From: Apoda limacodes
Taxonomy: Eukaryota; Arthropoda; Insecta; Lepidoptera; Limacodidae
Direction: 5' to 3'
NCBI GenBank assembly: GCA_946406115.1
Contig: OX291557.1
Coordinates: forward strand, 13,982,501 to 14,046,500
Length of the DNA: 64,000 nt
Shown here: piece by piece, positions 34,475 to 44,218 of the stretch
How positions within the stretch are numbered: the stretch's first letter is position 1
How the letters are laid out: each line of letters opens with the position of its first letter
The notes under the pieces: generated by a model
Told to the model about the DNA's origin: nothing
Database searches by the model: none
What the model saw: the letters and a program-made list of their open reading frames with translations, nothing else
Position numbers and translations under genes: made by a program

Positions 34475-35640
34475 ATGCCAGTTACAAGAAGCTGTAAAGG
34501 CGCAGCCGAGACGCATGAAGACGCGTCAGCCACACAGACTGACGCCACCGCCACGACCGGAGAAACGACCACGCATACTTGGTCGTCAGGGCCAACCACG
34601 ACGACGACAGCGTCCACCACCGACGCCGCGAAAGATGCACAGATCAGCGTCGTCACCGCCATAGAACAGCCCAACTCCGTACCTGATCCGCCGAAGAGCA
34701 TCGCCGGGTCAAGGAAGTCTGAAAGAAGAACTCGAAAAAGAGAGTTAATTGAAGAATTAGCACGACTAAAACTGGAAGAAATACACGCCCAAGCAGAACT
34801 AACGAAAGCACGACTGGCCAGAATGGCTGATGAGTCGTCAGACTCCGACGACCGCGAGAGCGTCGAGAGAGAATCACGGCTAAGAGAGTGGATCGAAGAG
34901 CAGCAGGGGCCACCTGTATTATTAGCAATCGCCGAAAATCCCCACCAGGGGGCGCCACCGTCGCACAAAGAAAATCGGAAATTGACCGACGTCGAACAAA
35001 ACCGGCAGGAATATGTCGAGGAAAAATCCATACGGAAAATGGAAGGAAGTTCGACCGTCGATGTAGCTATGCTGGCAAATGCATTAGCGCAAGCCGTGCG
35101 ACAGAATAATACACCTAGCGCCGCCCCTCGGTACGTTCAGGAACTACCAACGTTTACGGGAAACACAAGCGAATGGTTAAATTATTGATCGTCTTACCAG
35201 AGTACAGCGAAATATTTCTCCAAAGTAGAGAATGTAGCTAGGCTACGAAGAAGCCTACAGTTTGCGGCGAAAGAAACAGTATCCAGTTTACTACTAGTCG
35301 ACCCAGAACCGGAAATTATAATGTCAACGCTTGAACGCAGGTTTGGAAGACCTGAGATAATAATTATGTCTGAGATGGACAAAATGAGAACCGCACATAA
35401 ATTGAACGAATCGCCACGTGAATTGTGCATTTTTGCTTGCAAAATAAGCAACAGTGTCGCCACGATAGAAGCATTGAACAAACGCGAGTACCTTTACAAC
35501 CCAGAGATGGCGCGAGTAGTATGTGAAAAGCTTACTCCTATATTGAGATCAAAATGGTTCGACTACAGAGCTGGACGGTCAGATGACGTACCAGAACTCA
35601 AGAAAATGATTTTCTCAACATAGAAGCGGACAAATGCGGA
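34475..35640 (+). pseudogene. BEL/Pao gag, one in-frame stop
   Basis: Start chosen at ATG 34475 (MPVTRSCKGA), though the frame is open from 34352. The N-terminal third is low-complexity (Thr/Ala/Ser-rich), then coiled-coil-like (RRTRKRELIEELARLKLEEI). The BEL gag core follows: VQELPTFTGNTSEWLNY, a TGA stop at 35186-35188, then in the same frame SSYQSTAKYFSKVENVARLR and MSTLERRFGRPEIIIMSEMD. The frame ends at 35623 and the downstream zinc-knuckle part continues in another frame. So gag has at least one nonsense and one frameshift change. Confidence 0.85.
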
Positions 35641-35952
35641 AGCTACGCGTTGCCAGAAAAGGAGCGTACTACGGAACGAAAAAACTTTGCGAGACCTACC
35701 GAAAAAGTTTTTCACAATGCTGAAACAAGACAAAGAGGGCCTACGACGTGTCCACTGTGCAAAGACGACCACAGAATGTCGAGATGTCCCACTTTTTCAA
35801 AGAAAAGCGTGTCTGAACGGTGGGAAATCGTAAAGAAAATACGTTTTTGTTTTCGATGCATAAGCGGCTCACATCGCAAAGACACTTGCCGTGCGAGACC
35901 GTGTGGTGAAAAGGGTGCAAGTTTCCACACCATAGGCTGCTCCATGAGATAA
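35641..35952 (+). pseudogene. BEL/Pao gag-pol junction, zinc knuckles
   Basis: A separate frame carries two nucleocapsid-like knuckles, CPLCKDDHRMSRC and CFRCISGSHRKDTC, joined by FSKKSVSERWEIVKKIRF. This is the arrangement seen in Pao/BEL polyproteins between gag and protease. It then reaches FHTIGCSMR and stops at 35950-35952. It should be continuous with gag and protease, so it is bounded by frameshifts on both sides. Confidence 0.85.
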
Positions 35953-36002
35953 AAGAGCGAACAGAACGGCCGACCATCACCGAAGAGTCCGCCCAACTCG
36001 CT

Positions 36003-36506
36003 TTGCCGTCACCGCCGCCAGAACGTACAATCGAGCACGTCGCCACGGCAACCGCTGAAGGAAAGGTGCTGCTGAAAATAGCACCTGTTGTTGTCTCCGG
36101 TCCCAAAGGAGACGTCAACACCTACTGCCTACTTGACGAAGGTTCTAGCGTCACGATTTTGACGGAGGAGTTGGCGGAGAAAATCGGAGCCACCGGTCCA
36201 ATAAAACCAATGACAGTTCGAGGCATTTCTGGTCAGAAAATTGAAGCGAAAAATAGCAAGATTGTCTCATTCAATGTCCGAGGCCGCGACCAAGAAAATC
36301 AGCTGTTAATACGCTCTGCAAAAACGGTTCCATACTTGAACATCACGACGCAAACGATAAAGCGAGCCGACATCGAAAATTGCAAACACCTCAGTGGCAT
36401 CGTCGACCAACTGACCTATGACCACGCCGTTCCCACTATATTGATTGGACAAGACAACTGGGAATATATTATTTCAAGAAAGGTCAAGAGAGGTCGCCCA
36501 AATTAA
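36003..36506 (+). pseudogene. BEL/Pao aspartic protease
   Basis: The retropepsin active-site region reads YCLLDEGSSVTILTEELAEK (about residues 40-60), with Asp and Gly in place of the usual D-S/T-G triad neighbourhood. It continues through PMTVRGISGQKIEAKNSKIV to TILIGQDNWEYI, the typical end of a BEL protease. A stop closes this frame at 36504-36506, and reverse transcriptase sequence resumes in a different frame downstream. Confidence 0.85.
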
Positions 36507-36605
36507 CCCGTTGCGTCAAAAACAAAGCTAGGATGGGTGCTACACGGAAGATCGAAAAAGATATTCGCAGAAAGCGAAAGTGTATGCGCTCACGCCACCA
36601 TCGAA

Positions 36606-37596
36606 GAGAACTTCGAAGAACAAATGAAAGATTTTTTTTAAACTCGAATCGCTATGCATCGAACCAAAATCCATGAAGCAAGATCCCGATGTGCGTGCCA
36701 CCGAGTATTTAGAAAAATACACCGAGCGCTTACCCGACGGTAGGCTACAGGCACCATTGCTATGGAGAAACGAAAATGAAAAAATTGAAAACAATTACGC
36801 AGATGCGTGTAAGCGCCTGAAAGGCCTGAAAAAACGTCTAGAAAAGGACGAAAGTTTGAACGAAAAGTACACACAGAGTGTCAACAACCTCTTAGAAAAA
36901 GGTTATGCAGAACCCGCCGAGTTGCCTGCACCAAAAAATCGCACCCTATACTTGCCGCACTTTCCCGTCATCAACACAGAGAAAAAGAAAATAGGTCTTG
37001 TACACGACGCCGCAGCCAGAACAAACGGCAAGAGCCTAAACGACATGTTGCTGTCCGGACCCGACCTCCTACGATCACTACCGGGGGTCCTAATGAAGTT
37101 CCGTCAGCACCCAGTAGCCGTGTCCAGCGATATAGCCGAGATGTTCATGCAAGTCAAAATAAGACCGCAAGACAGAGACGCATTACGGTTTTTTGTGGTA
37201 CGGCGAGAGCCAAGGCGGCGAGCGCCAAAACGACATACCTACTGAGTACCGAATGACCTCAGTTATATTTGGAGCTTGCTGTTCACCGGCGACAGCCATC
37301 TATGCAAAAAACAGAAACGCGCGGGATTATGCGGAACAATTTCCAGAGGCCGCTAAAGCAATTGAGGTGAACCATTACGTCGACGATTACCTACAAAGTT
37401 TTGAAAACGTCGAAAAAGCAAAAAAAATCACCTCTGAAGTCGACTATATTCACAAACAAGCCGGCTTTACTTTAACGCAGTGGAAATCGAACAATAAAGA
37501 GGTACTGAAAAACTTTCAAGACGCACACAATAGGCTGAACGCACACAACAGACAAAGCACAGAGCTGGGAAACAAAGGCAATAGCGAAAAAAACTG
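36606..37596 (+). pseudogene. BEL/Pao reverse transcriptase, frame-broken
   Basis: Frame 36610-37245 carries SMKQDPDVRATEYLEKYTER, YLPHFPVINTEKKKIGLVHD, AAARTNGKSLNDMLLSGPDL and SSDIAEMFMQVKI (first catalytic Asp). A frameshift near 37200 moves to TSVIFGACCSPATAIYA and HYVDDYLQSF, the YVDD polymerase box, both catalytic Asp present. The upstream junction with the protease is shifted as well (poly-T run at 36632). The RT is thus recognisable but not translatable as one protein. Confidence 0.88.
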
Positions 37597-37742
37597 GTTG
37601 CCTGTAAAGTCGGTATACGGGCGAAAGTTTTACGTGACAATGATTTTATGTCTGTCTCTCTCGCTCTTAGGCGGGCGCGTGCCTCTCACTCGCTCTCATT
37701 GTGAGCGCATAACGTGAGCGGAGCGTAACGCAGTTTCTTGAA
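37597..37742. repeat. Foreign short insert inside BEL pol
   Basis: About 145 bp that does not fit the pol protein. It runs from TTGCCTGTAAAGTCGGTATA through GTCTGTCTCTCTCGCTCTTA, GGCGGGCGCGTGCC to GAGCGCATAACGTGAGCGGA. Pol resumes with SPGKPIYKTLSRQKTLG. It is probably a small repeat inserted in pol. The same type of sequence seems familiar from lepidopteran genomes, but I have no second copy in this window to prove it. Confidence 0.5.
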
Positions 37743-39010
37743 GTGTCACCCGGCAAACCAATTTATAAGACGTTGTCACGTCAAAAAACATTAGGCCTTT
37801 TTTGGTACGTCGACTCAGATGATATTGGGTTCCGTGTCAACACAGCGAAATCGCCGGCAGAGGTCATCACGGGGCAACGACCGCCCACTAAAAGAGAGGC
37901 ACTGTCAATTTTAATGTCTCTATTCGATCCATTGGGGCTCGTTTCACCCGTAACGACGCCGGCTAAACGCATACTTCAAGACACATGGAAGCACGGAACG
38001 AAATGGGACCAGCCATTGCCGCCAGAATTGCATTCCAGATGGCACAGCTGGCTGACCGATCTACAAGCACTGGGCGATCTCAAAATCCCACGTTGCTATG
38101 ACGACGGCACACCTATGAGACCACCATTCCAAGATTGGAGTTACAGTCAGCTGTTCTGGGCACGCGGCTAGCCGCTGCCGTACAGCGCGAACACGACTTT
38201 AACATAGACAAAAAAGTTTTTTGGACTGACTCACAAGTGGTGTTGGCATGGATACAAGCGACGCCACGCTCCTTCAAAACCTTTGTCGCTCACCGATTAG
38301 CCGAAATCGAAGACAGCACAAAGAAAAGTGAGTGGAGATGGGTGCCAGGCAAGCAGAACCCGGCCGACGATGCGACGAGGCCTATATCCAGCAAACTCAC
38401 CGCCGAACACAGATGGTTCTGTGGGCCTGAGTTCCTACGAGGCTCAGAGGAGACTTGGCCGCACCAGCCGGTGTCGCTGACACCGTCGCCAGAAAGTGTA
38501 CTCTTCACAAGTGAAAATAATTGTAACGAACAGTGCAGTGAAAAACAAACAGACTCATTAAATAAAAATATTAGTGAAAATTCAAATAAAATTAATGAGG
38601 ACTGTCTAAAAGTGGTGCTACCGGACATTAACCGTTTTTCAAAGTGGTTAAGACTTATTCGTACCACAGCGCGAGTGTTGCAATTCATTGAAATATTAAA
38701 ATCAAAAATTTTACGAACAGTGCCCGTCAATATAAACGCAATGAATCGCATTAAAAATAAGAAACCGAAAAACGTCGCGAGTGTTAATAATAATAAAGAT
38801 AAAACGCAAAACGCGGTCAGTGAACTTTGTTATCGCGAAATACCTATCGAGCTAATGAACCAAGCTGAATTTCTGTGGCTAAAATGTATGCAACGCGAGT
38901 GTTTTAAAAAAGGAGCAATCAGAGAGGTTATCGTACAGTTGCCCAGCGGTTCCATACTGCAAAAGTCAACCAAGAAAGACATCGTGTTGCCAACAGAAGA
39001 CGTGCGGTGA
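37743..39010 (+). pseudogene. BEL/Pao pol C-terminal part: RNase H, integrase core deleted
   Basis: 37743-38171 carries TLGLFWYVDSDDIGFRV, TKREALSILMSLFDPLGLVS and PVTTPAKRILQDTWK. Near 38134 the frame changes and part of the early RNase H is missing. 38135-39010 then shows WTDSQVVLAWIQATPRSFK, EWRWVPGKQNPADDATRPIS and WFCGPEFLRGSEETWP. The pre-integrase phrase FLWLKCMQRECF is joined directly to KGAIREVIVQLPSGS, a motif that normally lies after the integrase. The zinc-binding and DDE integrase regions are therefore deleted. The stop is followed at once by the polypurine tract. Confidence 0.85.
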
Positions 39011-39035
39011 AGACTTACTATTGTCGCACTCCCGG

Positions 39036-39051
39036 CGACGGGGGGGGGCTT
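39036..39051 (+). promoter_or_regulatory. Polypurine tract of BEL element
   Basis: GACGGGGGGGGGCTT directly precedes the TG of the 3' LTR at 39052. This is the position expected for the plus-strand primer of LTR retrotransposons. Confidence 0.75.
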
Positions 39052-39864
39052 TGTTATCACCGCTGCAAGAATGCAACACGGATTGCATCCAAAAACATTG
39101 ATGTAAAAATGCATAATTTTCGTCATGTAATGTTTCGTAATAATAAGTTAATATTAAGTATATTTACACAATAAAAACTATTTTCCTAATAGGGACTAGT
39201 TTAGATTTAAAACTTGTAATAACAATAACTGTAAAATTGTATTAAGTTAGGTAAAAGTAGAGTAGGTTTGTTTCATTTCCCCTCTTTACTATTTGTTGAT
39301 ATCAAAAATAATATTGTGTGAGTACCGACATGTTGTCGACCTTGTACGTACGACTATCCCCAAAAAAGCGGGAAATTTAGTTTAACATTGCCATTGCGGG
39401 TATCTTCTCTTACACCCTACTGGGTGTTGAGGTGCGGGTGTCGGGGGAGGGGAATTTACCTCCCACCATGACCCGGGCAGAAGCTCAGGGGTGCTGAACA
39501 CCCCCGGTGAAATTTGAAAAGGCGGCCTACTTATCAGGCCCCTTTGTGGCTAATATATTATCGCCGTAAGCGATAAGAAAAACAGTAGGTGTTATGTAGG
39601 CGCCAGAATAAAAACAGAAAAAATAAAACAAATAAAAACAAAATAAAAACAAAGCAAAAGAAAAGAAAAAGAGCGAAATTAAAATAAAATAAAAACGAAG
39701 CAAAAAACAAAACAAAAAATGAAAATAAAATAAAATAAAAGCGAAATAAAAACAGAAATAAAAGCAGAAATAAAAAATAGAGGCGAGATGGGCAATAAAA
39801 ATGGAATGAAATGAAATGAAGTGAAGGGAGGAGGGTAAGGAGGTAGGAGGGTGAATAAGTAAAC

Positions 39865-42615
39865 TTATTCACCCGCAGGAATAAGCTCTCGGGGGAGAGC
39901 CCTGCCTTCCGGCGGGCGGGCGTGTAGGGGTGCTATGCCCCTGAGATGTGTATGATGACTGTTGTCAGCGCGGGTGAATAATCGTTTCGACAAACCAGAT
40001 ATGAACTCTGCGAGTGGCTCGGTTTTGGTGTCTCTAGCAATGGTGGAGTTGCGGACGTAGCGTCCCGCGCCGGTGATAAATCTCAGCGACTTATTTTGGA
40101 CTGCCTGGAGCTTAAGTTTGTTGGTAGAAGATAGAAGACCGTACCAAGCAGGGGCTGCATAGGTCAGTCTCGACCGTATGTACAATTTGTACAGGCGAAT
40201 TTTGGTTCTGAGTGGCAAGTCAGAGGAAAGTACCGGTCTAAGGCACGCCCGTGACGCGACCGCGCCTGCTGACTCATGGTCTAGCATTTTGCGCATGCGC
40301 AAGGGGCGGTCTATAATACAACCTAGGTACTTTACGCTGGGTTGCCACTCAATGACTTGACCTCGAAACACAAGTTTCGGTGGGAGAAACTTTTGCAGGC
40401 CGGTCAGTATTGCTGCTGTCTTGCTGGCATTAACGGCTATTCTCCACTTGTCCAGCCAGCCAGGCAAAGTGTCCAATAGTCGCTGCATTTTTTTGGCTGC
40501 TAAGCTAGCTTTGCGGGAGGAGGACATATAGGCGCTGTCGTCCGCGTATAGGGCTAGGATGACGTCTTCAACACCTTCAGCTAGACCGGAGTCACTGAGA
40601 GTGGGGATGTCGTTGGTGAATAACGCATAGAGCAGTGGCGATAGGCAGCTGCCTTGAGGTACCCCTGCTCTAATGGGTTTACATGCTGACTGTTTGTTCT
40701 CGACCGAGACATAGAAGCTTCGTTTGTCCAGAAACGAGGCTATTACTCGCCCGAGCATCGGTGGGATGTCCGTCTCTAACAGCTTGTGTAATAAGCCCTC
40801 GTGCCAAACTCGATCGAAAGCCTTCTCCATATCGAGAAAGACTCCGACTGTGCGCCTGCCCTTGTTTAGCTCGAAGGCCATGTGATGGAGCACTCGTACA
40901 AGCTGAAGAGTGGTACTGTGGCTGTCTCTGAAACCAAATTGTTCAGGCCTAAGCTGGATATGCGGGGATATCCTAAGTAATAGTAGGCGTTCGAACAACT
41001 TGGCTAAATTGGACAGCAGTGTAATCGGTCGGTAATGTTCTGGGCGATGACGACCTTTCCCTGGTTTCGGGAGAACAATGATTTTGCCAATCTTCCATGA
41101 AGATGGAAAATGTCCAGTGCGCAGTATCCCATTAAAGATACGGGTGAGTGCCACCAGACCCTTCCTAGGCAGCATGATGATCGCTGTGTTTGGAATCTCG
41201 TCGGGACCGGGTGATTTGCGCTTATTAAGCTTAGAGGCCTCCTTCCTAACCTCTTTAGGCGATATAAAATAATCACCTCTTAGTGGTGGGGCTGGGGCCG
41301 CGAGAAACTGCTCTACGCGTTCTATAACTCCTAGCGTGTGGGCAGGGTCGATAATGGGGTTCGGCTTAAATTGGCCCTCGAAGTGGTCCGCAAAAAGTTC
41401 CGCGCGTTCCGCTGCGTGGTAGTGGCGGATGCCAGCGGTATCAATAAGAGGGCAACTAGGGGCGGGGGTTCTAGTTATTTGTCGGGCCAAGCGATACAGT
41501 GCAGTGTCATCCTCACTGGCTTTAAAAATCACTTGGTCCCACGAATGCTGCCTGTAAATTGCGATTTCTGACCGCAGTTCGGCGCTGATCCTGTTTAGGT
41601 CCCTCTTAGCAACTGGGCAGCGAGTTTGACACCAGTGCTTACGAAGGGCCCTTTTTTCCCTAATTTTTGCGCGGAGGTGCGCCGGTAAAAGTTTTTTACC
41701 AGAAACTGTGGCTGAGATACTGGTGGACTCCCTTAGGGCCTGTGCAATGGCAGTTGTAAAAGTACTAACTGCCTCTTCGACCTCTAAGGGAGTAGAAATG
41801 CCCCCAGCCGGGAGTTGAAAGTTTAACATGGCGCGGTGAAATATGGCCCAATCTGTGATTCTACGTGGGTTGGGGAGCGGTTTACCAGCTGCGGACACTC
41901 CTAGGACCAATAAGATTGGCAGATGCTGAGTGTCAGTGTCGTGGAGGACCTCTAACGACATTGACCAGCTAATCTTGTGGGCTAAGGCGATGTCTAGTAC
42001 GTCTGGTGCGTGACTGTCCGTAGAGGGATAGTGTGTTGGTGATCCTGGACCGATGACTAAATAATTTTTGCTCTCAGCATCTGCTTTTAGTTCACGACCC
42101 GATTTGGATGAAATACGTGAACCCCATTGTTGGTGTTTGGAATTAAGGTCACCTAAAATAAGTGTGGGGGTGGCATCGCAAAAGATATTGTCGATGTCAC
42201 TTGGATCGAAGGGGGTTGCTGGTGGCTTATATGCGGCGAAGACTTTAAGCTCCGCATTGCCGACCTTAAGTTTTACACCTATAGACCGAATATATGTAAA
42301 ATAGGGAAGGGGTAGTAATTCGTGAATAAGGTCACGTCTAATTAATACAGCCGTACCCCTGAAGGCCATATTAGCGGGAGAAATTTCGTCTCGCCTATAG
42401 GTGAAGAAATTTGGAATGCGGAGCTCATTCTCACCTCGGAGTTTCGTTTCGCCCAGTAACACCATGTGAACATCGTGTTCCTGGACTAACGTTCTGAGGG
42501 CGGCTGTCTTGCCAATTATGCCCCCAGGGTTCCAGTACACAATTCTCAATTTAAGGCCCCGATGAGGCCCCATTAAATTCCCACGTGAGAATTGTGGTGA
42601 GTTGTGCCAATCCAT
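39865..42615 (-). CDS. LINE family B ORF2: endonuclease and reverse transcriptase
   Basis: An uninterrupted 916-codon frame. Residues about 20-230 form the apurinic-type endonuclease: LRIVYWNPGG (Asn), MVLLGETKLRG (catalytic Glu), TLILGDLNSKHQQWGS and DVLDIA; the usual SDH box reads TQHLPI. The reverse transcriptase spans about 460-760, with KSPGPDEIPNTAI, KPGKGRHRPEHYRPITLLSN, GVFLDMEKAFDRVWHEGLL, IRAGVPQGSCLSPLLYALFT and the catalytic ALYADDSAYM. The C-terminal part includes YIRSRLTYAAPAWYGLLSS. ORF2 overlaps the end of ORF1 by 65 nt in another frame, so it probably needs reinitiation or a frame change. Motif style places it in the Jockey group. The intact length suggests recent activity. 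Confidence 0.93.
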   Translation of the reverse strand: MDWHNSPQFSRGNLMGPHRGLKLRIVYWNPGGIIGKTAALRTLVQEHDVHMVLLGETKLRGENELRIPNFFTYRRDEISPANMAFRGTAVLIRRDLIHELLPLPYFTYIRSIGVKLKVGNAELKVFAAYKPPATPFDPSDIDNIFCDATPTLILGDLNSKHQQWGSRISSKSGRELKADAESKNYLVIGPGSPTHYPSTDSHAPDVLDIALAHKISWSMSLEVLHDTDTQHLPILLVLGVSAAGKPLPNPRRITDWAIFHRAMLNFQLPAGGISTPLEVEEAVSTFTTAIAQALRESTSISATVSGKKLLPAHLRAKIREKRALRKHWCQTRCPVAKRDLNRISAELRSEIAIYRQHSWDQVIFKASEDDTALYRLARQITRTPAPSCPLIDTAGIRHYHAAERAELFADHFEGQFKPNPIIDPAHTLGVIERVEQFLAAPAPPLRGDYFISPKEVRKEASKLNKRKSPGPDEIPNTAIIMLPRKGLVALTRIFNGILRTGHFPSSWKIGKIIVLPKPGKGRHRPEHYRPITLLSNLAKLFERLLLLRISPHIQLRPEQFGFRDSHSTTLQLVRVLHHMAFELNKGRRTVGVFLDMEKAFDRVWHEGLLHKLLETDIPPMLGRVIASFLDKRSFYVSVENKQSACKPIRAGVPQGSCLSPLLYALFTNDIPTLSDSGLAEGVEDVILALYADDSAYMSSSRKASLAAKKMQRLLDTLPGWLDKWRIAVNASKTAAILTGLQKFLPPKLVFRGQVIEWQPSVKYLGCIIDRPLRMRKMLDHESAGAVASRACLRPVLSSDLPLRTKIRLYKLYIRSRLTYAAPAWYGLLSSTNKLKLQAVQNKSLRFITGAGRYVRNSTIARDTKTEPLAEFISGLSKRLFTRADNSHHTHLRGIAPLHARPPEGRALPRELIPAGE

Positions 42616-44218
42616 TAAAAAGGGCTGGCAAGGGATTTTGGCCGGCTGCGATGGCTTCTATGGCCGCGTTTAGTGCCGCTATTGCGGCTCTAGCTACGTT
42701 TAGGGCACCAGCTTGCATGCGGGGTGGGCCCTGAGTGTGATGGATGTCACTGTGGCGGCTAATCGCGGGCGGCCGAGACTGCTGGGCAGCGGCTGCACGT
42801 GGTTGCGTTTTAATGGGTGGCTGAGATGATTTGGAGGGTTGCGGGGGGTCTGCGAATTGGGGGGGTGGCATAAAAATATTAGGTATAAAAGAATATGTGT
42901 CCGGTGCTACCGGAACAGTAGCCGGAGCGATTGTGGTGGGTTGAGGTGCGGATTTTTTACGGCGTGGCCTCCTTTTTTTCCCGAGAGCTTGGGATCTGTC
43001 GGTGGGAGGGTTGGCGGGGGGCATTAAATTTGCGCCCGAGGACAAGTCGTACTCCTGCGGCTGCAATTGTTGCAGGGGAGTGGGTGAAGGCGGGGGCAAA
43101 TTTGTAGCCCGTTGGGCTTTATTGCGGGGCAACGGAGGGTTAATGGTCACCCCCCTACGTCTCGCCTCGCGCCGGAAAACGGGACACGAGCGGCTGTTGG
43201 CTGTGTGCGCTTGCCTGCAGTTGACGCATTTGACTGCAACCGATTGCCGATCGCAGTCGGACGCCGGGTGCTCGCCGCCGCAGCGCACACATTTGAATGC
43301 CTGGCATCTATGGCATTGCGCCGGACCGGGGCGGGTACGCCAAGCCTCGATCGATATGCCAGGCATGCTGAGCAGCTCGTTTACTGCGTACAGCTGTTGC
43401 AGCTCCGCAGAAGTGTGCCTGAGCTGTAGCTGGGCATAATATATACAGTTGGGTCGACCCCTAACTGCAGGAATTTGCCGCACGTGCGACACTGGGAAGC
43501 CGGCGAAGGCGAGGTCTTCAGCTATCTCATTGAGCGAGGTGTCTTGGGGGAGTCCCTTTAGTGCGATTTTTTGCGGTCGCTCGCTGTCTAAGCTGTAGCA
43601 GTACCAAGATACTGCTGGATCCAGCTTAGACAGCTCGTCAATGTAGGCCACTACCGTACGATATTCCAAGGGCGACTTTGGGAAAAATCGTACCCCTTTG
43701 CCAAACGGCCGGGCGTTGGGTGCGTGGCCTAATAGGGAGTGCATCTTTTTTAGATGCGTCGACCACTGGGGGAGGGACTCTACGACTATGGGGGGGTGAC
43801 TATTTTTGGCTTTTTTGTCGTTGGCACTGGCAACAGCGCTAGCCGGCTGAGCGACAGATTGCGATGGCGAGGCTACAGCGGTTTGGGCGCTTATTGCCTG
43901 GGCATAGGAGCGTCCGCTAGGCGGCGCTAGCGTTGGTGGTGCGGCAGGCTGTGGGGGGGTGACTTCAGTGACTTCCATCCCTTCAACAGGGGGGGGGACA
44001 TGGGGCACCTCTGCAACGGCTTTGGAAGTCGACGGTTGGTTGGCGGTAGCCTTTTGCCGATCGGCAAAAACCTCTCTTGCCTCAAGTCGGGCACGCTCGG
44101 TGGGGTCTTTAGAAGGGCTAAGAGCAAAAGGTCTCGGCCGTGTGTCTCTGCCGCGTACCCGTGGGTCCCTTTGCGGTAGAGGGATTGAGGGCGGGTTCAA
44201 GTTCCGCGGTGCTGACAT
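42551..44218 (-). CDS. LINE family B ORF1: gag-like RNA-binding protein
   Basis: A 555-codon frame starting MSAPRNLNPPSIPLPQRDPR. The N-terminal 170 residues are Pro/Ala-rich and probably disordered. A folded middle domain follows (LPQWSTHLKKMHSLLGHAPN, KIALKGLPQDTSLNEIAEDL), as in PRE_C2HC-type ORF1 proteins. The zinc-knuckle region reads PAQCHRCQAFKCVRCGGEHP then CVNCRQAHTANSRSC. The first knuckle lacks its His/Cys half, CHRCQ being followed at once by FKCVRC, where relatives have about a dozen more residues. The second and third knuckles are complete. The C-terminal third is basic then Pro/Gln-rich. Confidence 0.9.
   Translation of the reverse strand: MSAPRNLNPPSIPLPQRDPRVRGRDTRPRPFALSPSKDPTERARLEAREVFADRQKATANQPSTSKAVAEVPHVPPPVEGMEVTEVTPPQPAAPPTLAPPSGRSYAQAISAQTAVASPSQSVAQPASAVASANDKKAKNSHPPIVVESLPQWSTHLKKMHSLLGHAPNARPFGKGVRFFPKSPLEYRTVVAYIDELSKLDPAVSWYCYSLDSERPQKIALKGLPQDTSLNEIAEDLAFAGFPVSHVRQIPAVRGRPNCIYYAQLQLRHTSAELQQLYAVNELLSMPGISIEAWRTRPGPAQCHRCQAFKCVRCGGEHPASDCDRQSVAVKCVNCRQAHTANSRSCPVFRREARRRGVTINPPLPRNKAQRATNLPPPSPTPLQQLQPQEYDLSSGANLMPPANPPTDRSQALGKKRRPRRKKSAPQPTTIAPATVPVAPDTYSFIPNIFMPPPQFADPPQPSKSSQPPIKTQPRAAAAQQSRPPAISRHSDIHHTQGPPRMQAGALNVARAAIAALNAAIEAIAAGQNPLPALFNGLAQLTTILTWEFNGASSGP

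Noticed and set aside
34390..35031. 213-residue minus-strand frame opposite BEL gag
   Set aside because: It is the antisense of a GC-rich, Thr/Ala-repeat coding region; the plus-strand gag explains it.
39527..39872. Two Phe/Leu-rich open frames on the minus strand, looking like membrane proteins
   Set aside because: They are translations of the A-rich low-complexity 3' region of LINE family B; no codon structure or start context supports a gene.
41338..43439. Several 60-145 residue plus-strand frames across LINE family B
   Set aside because: Shadows of ORF1 and ORF2 on the minus strand.
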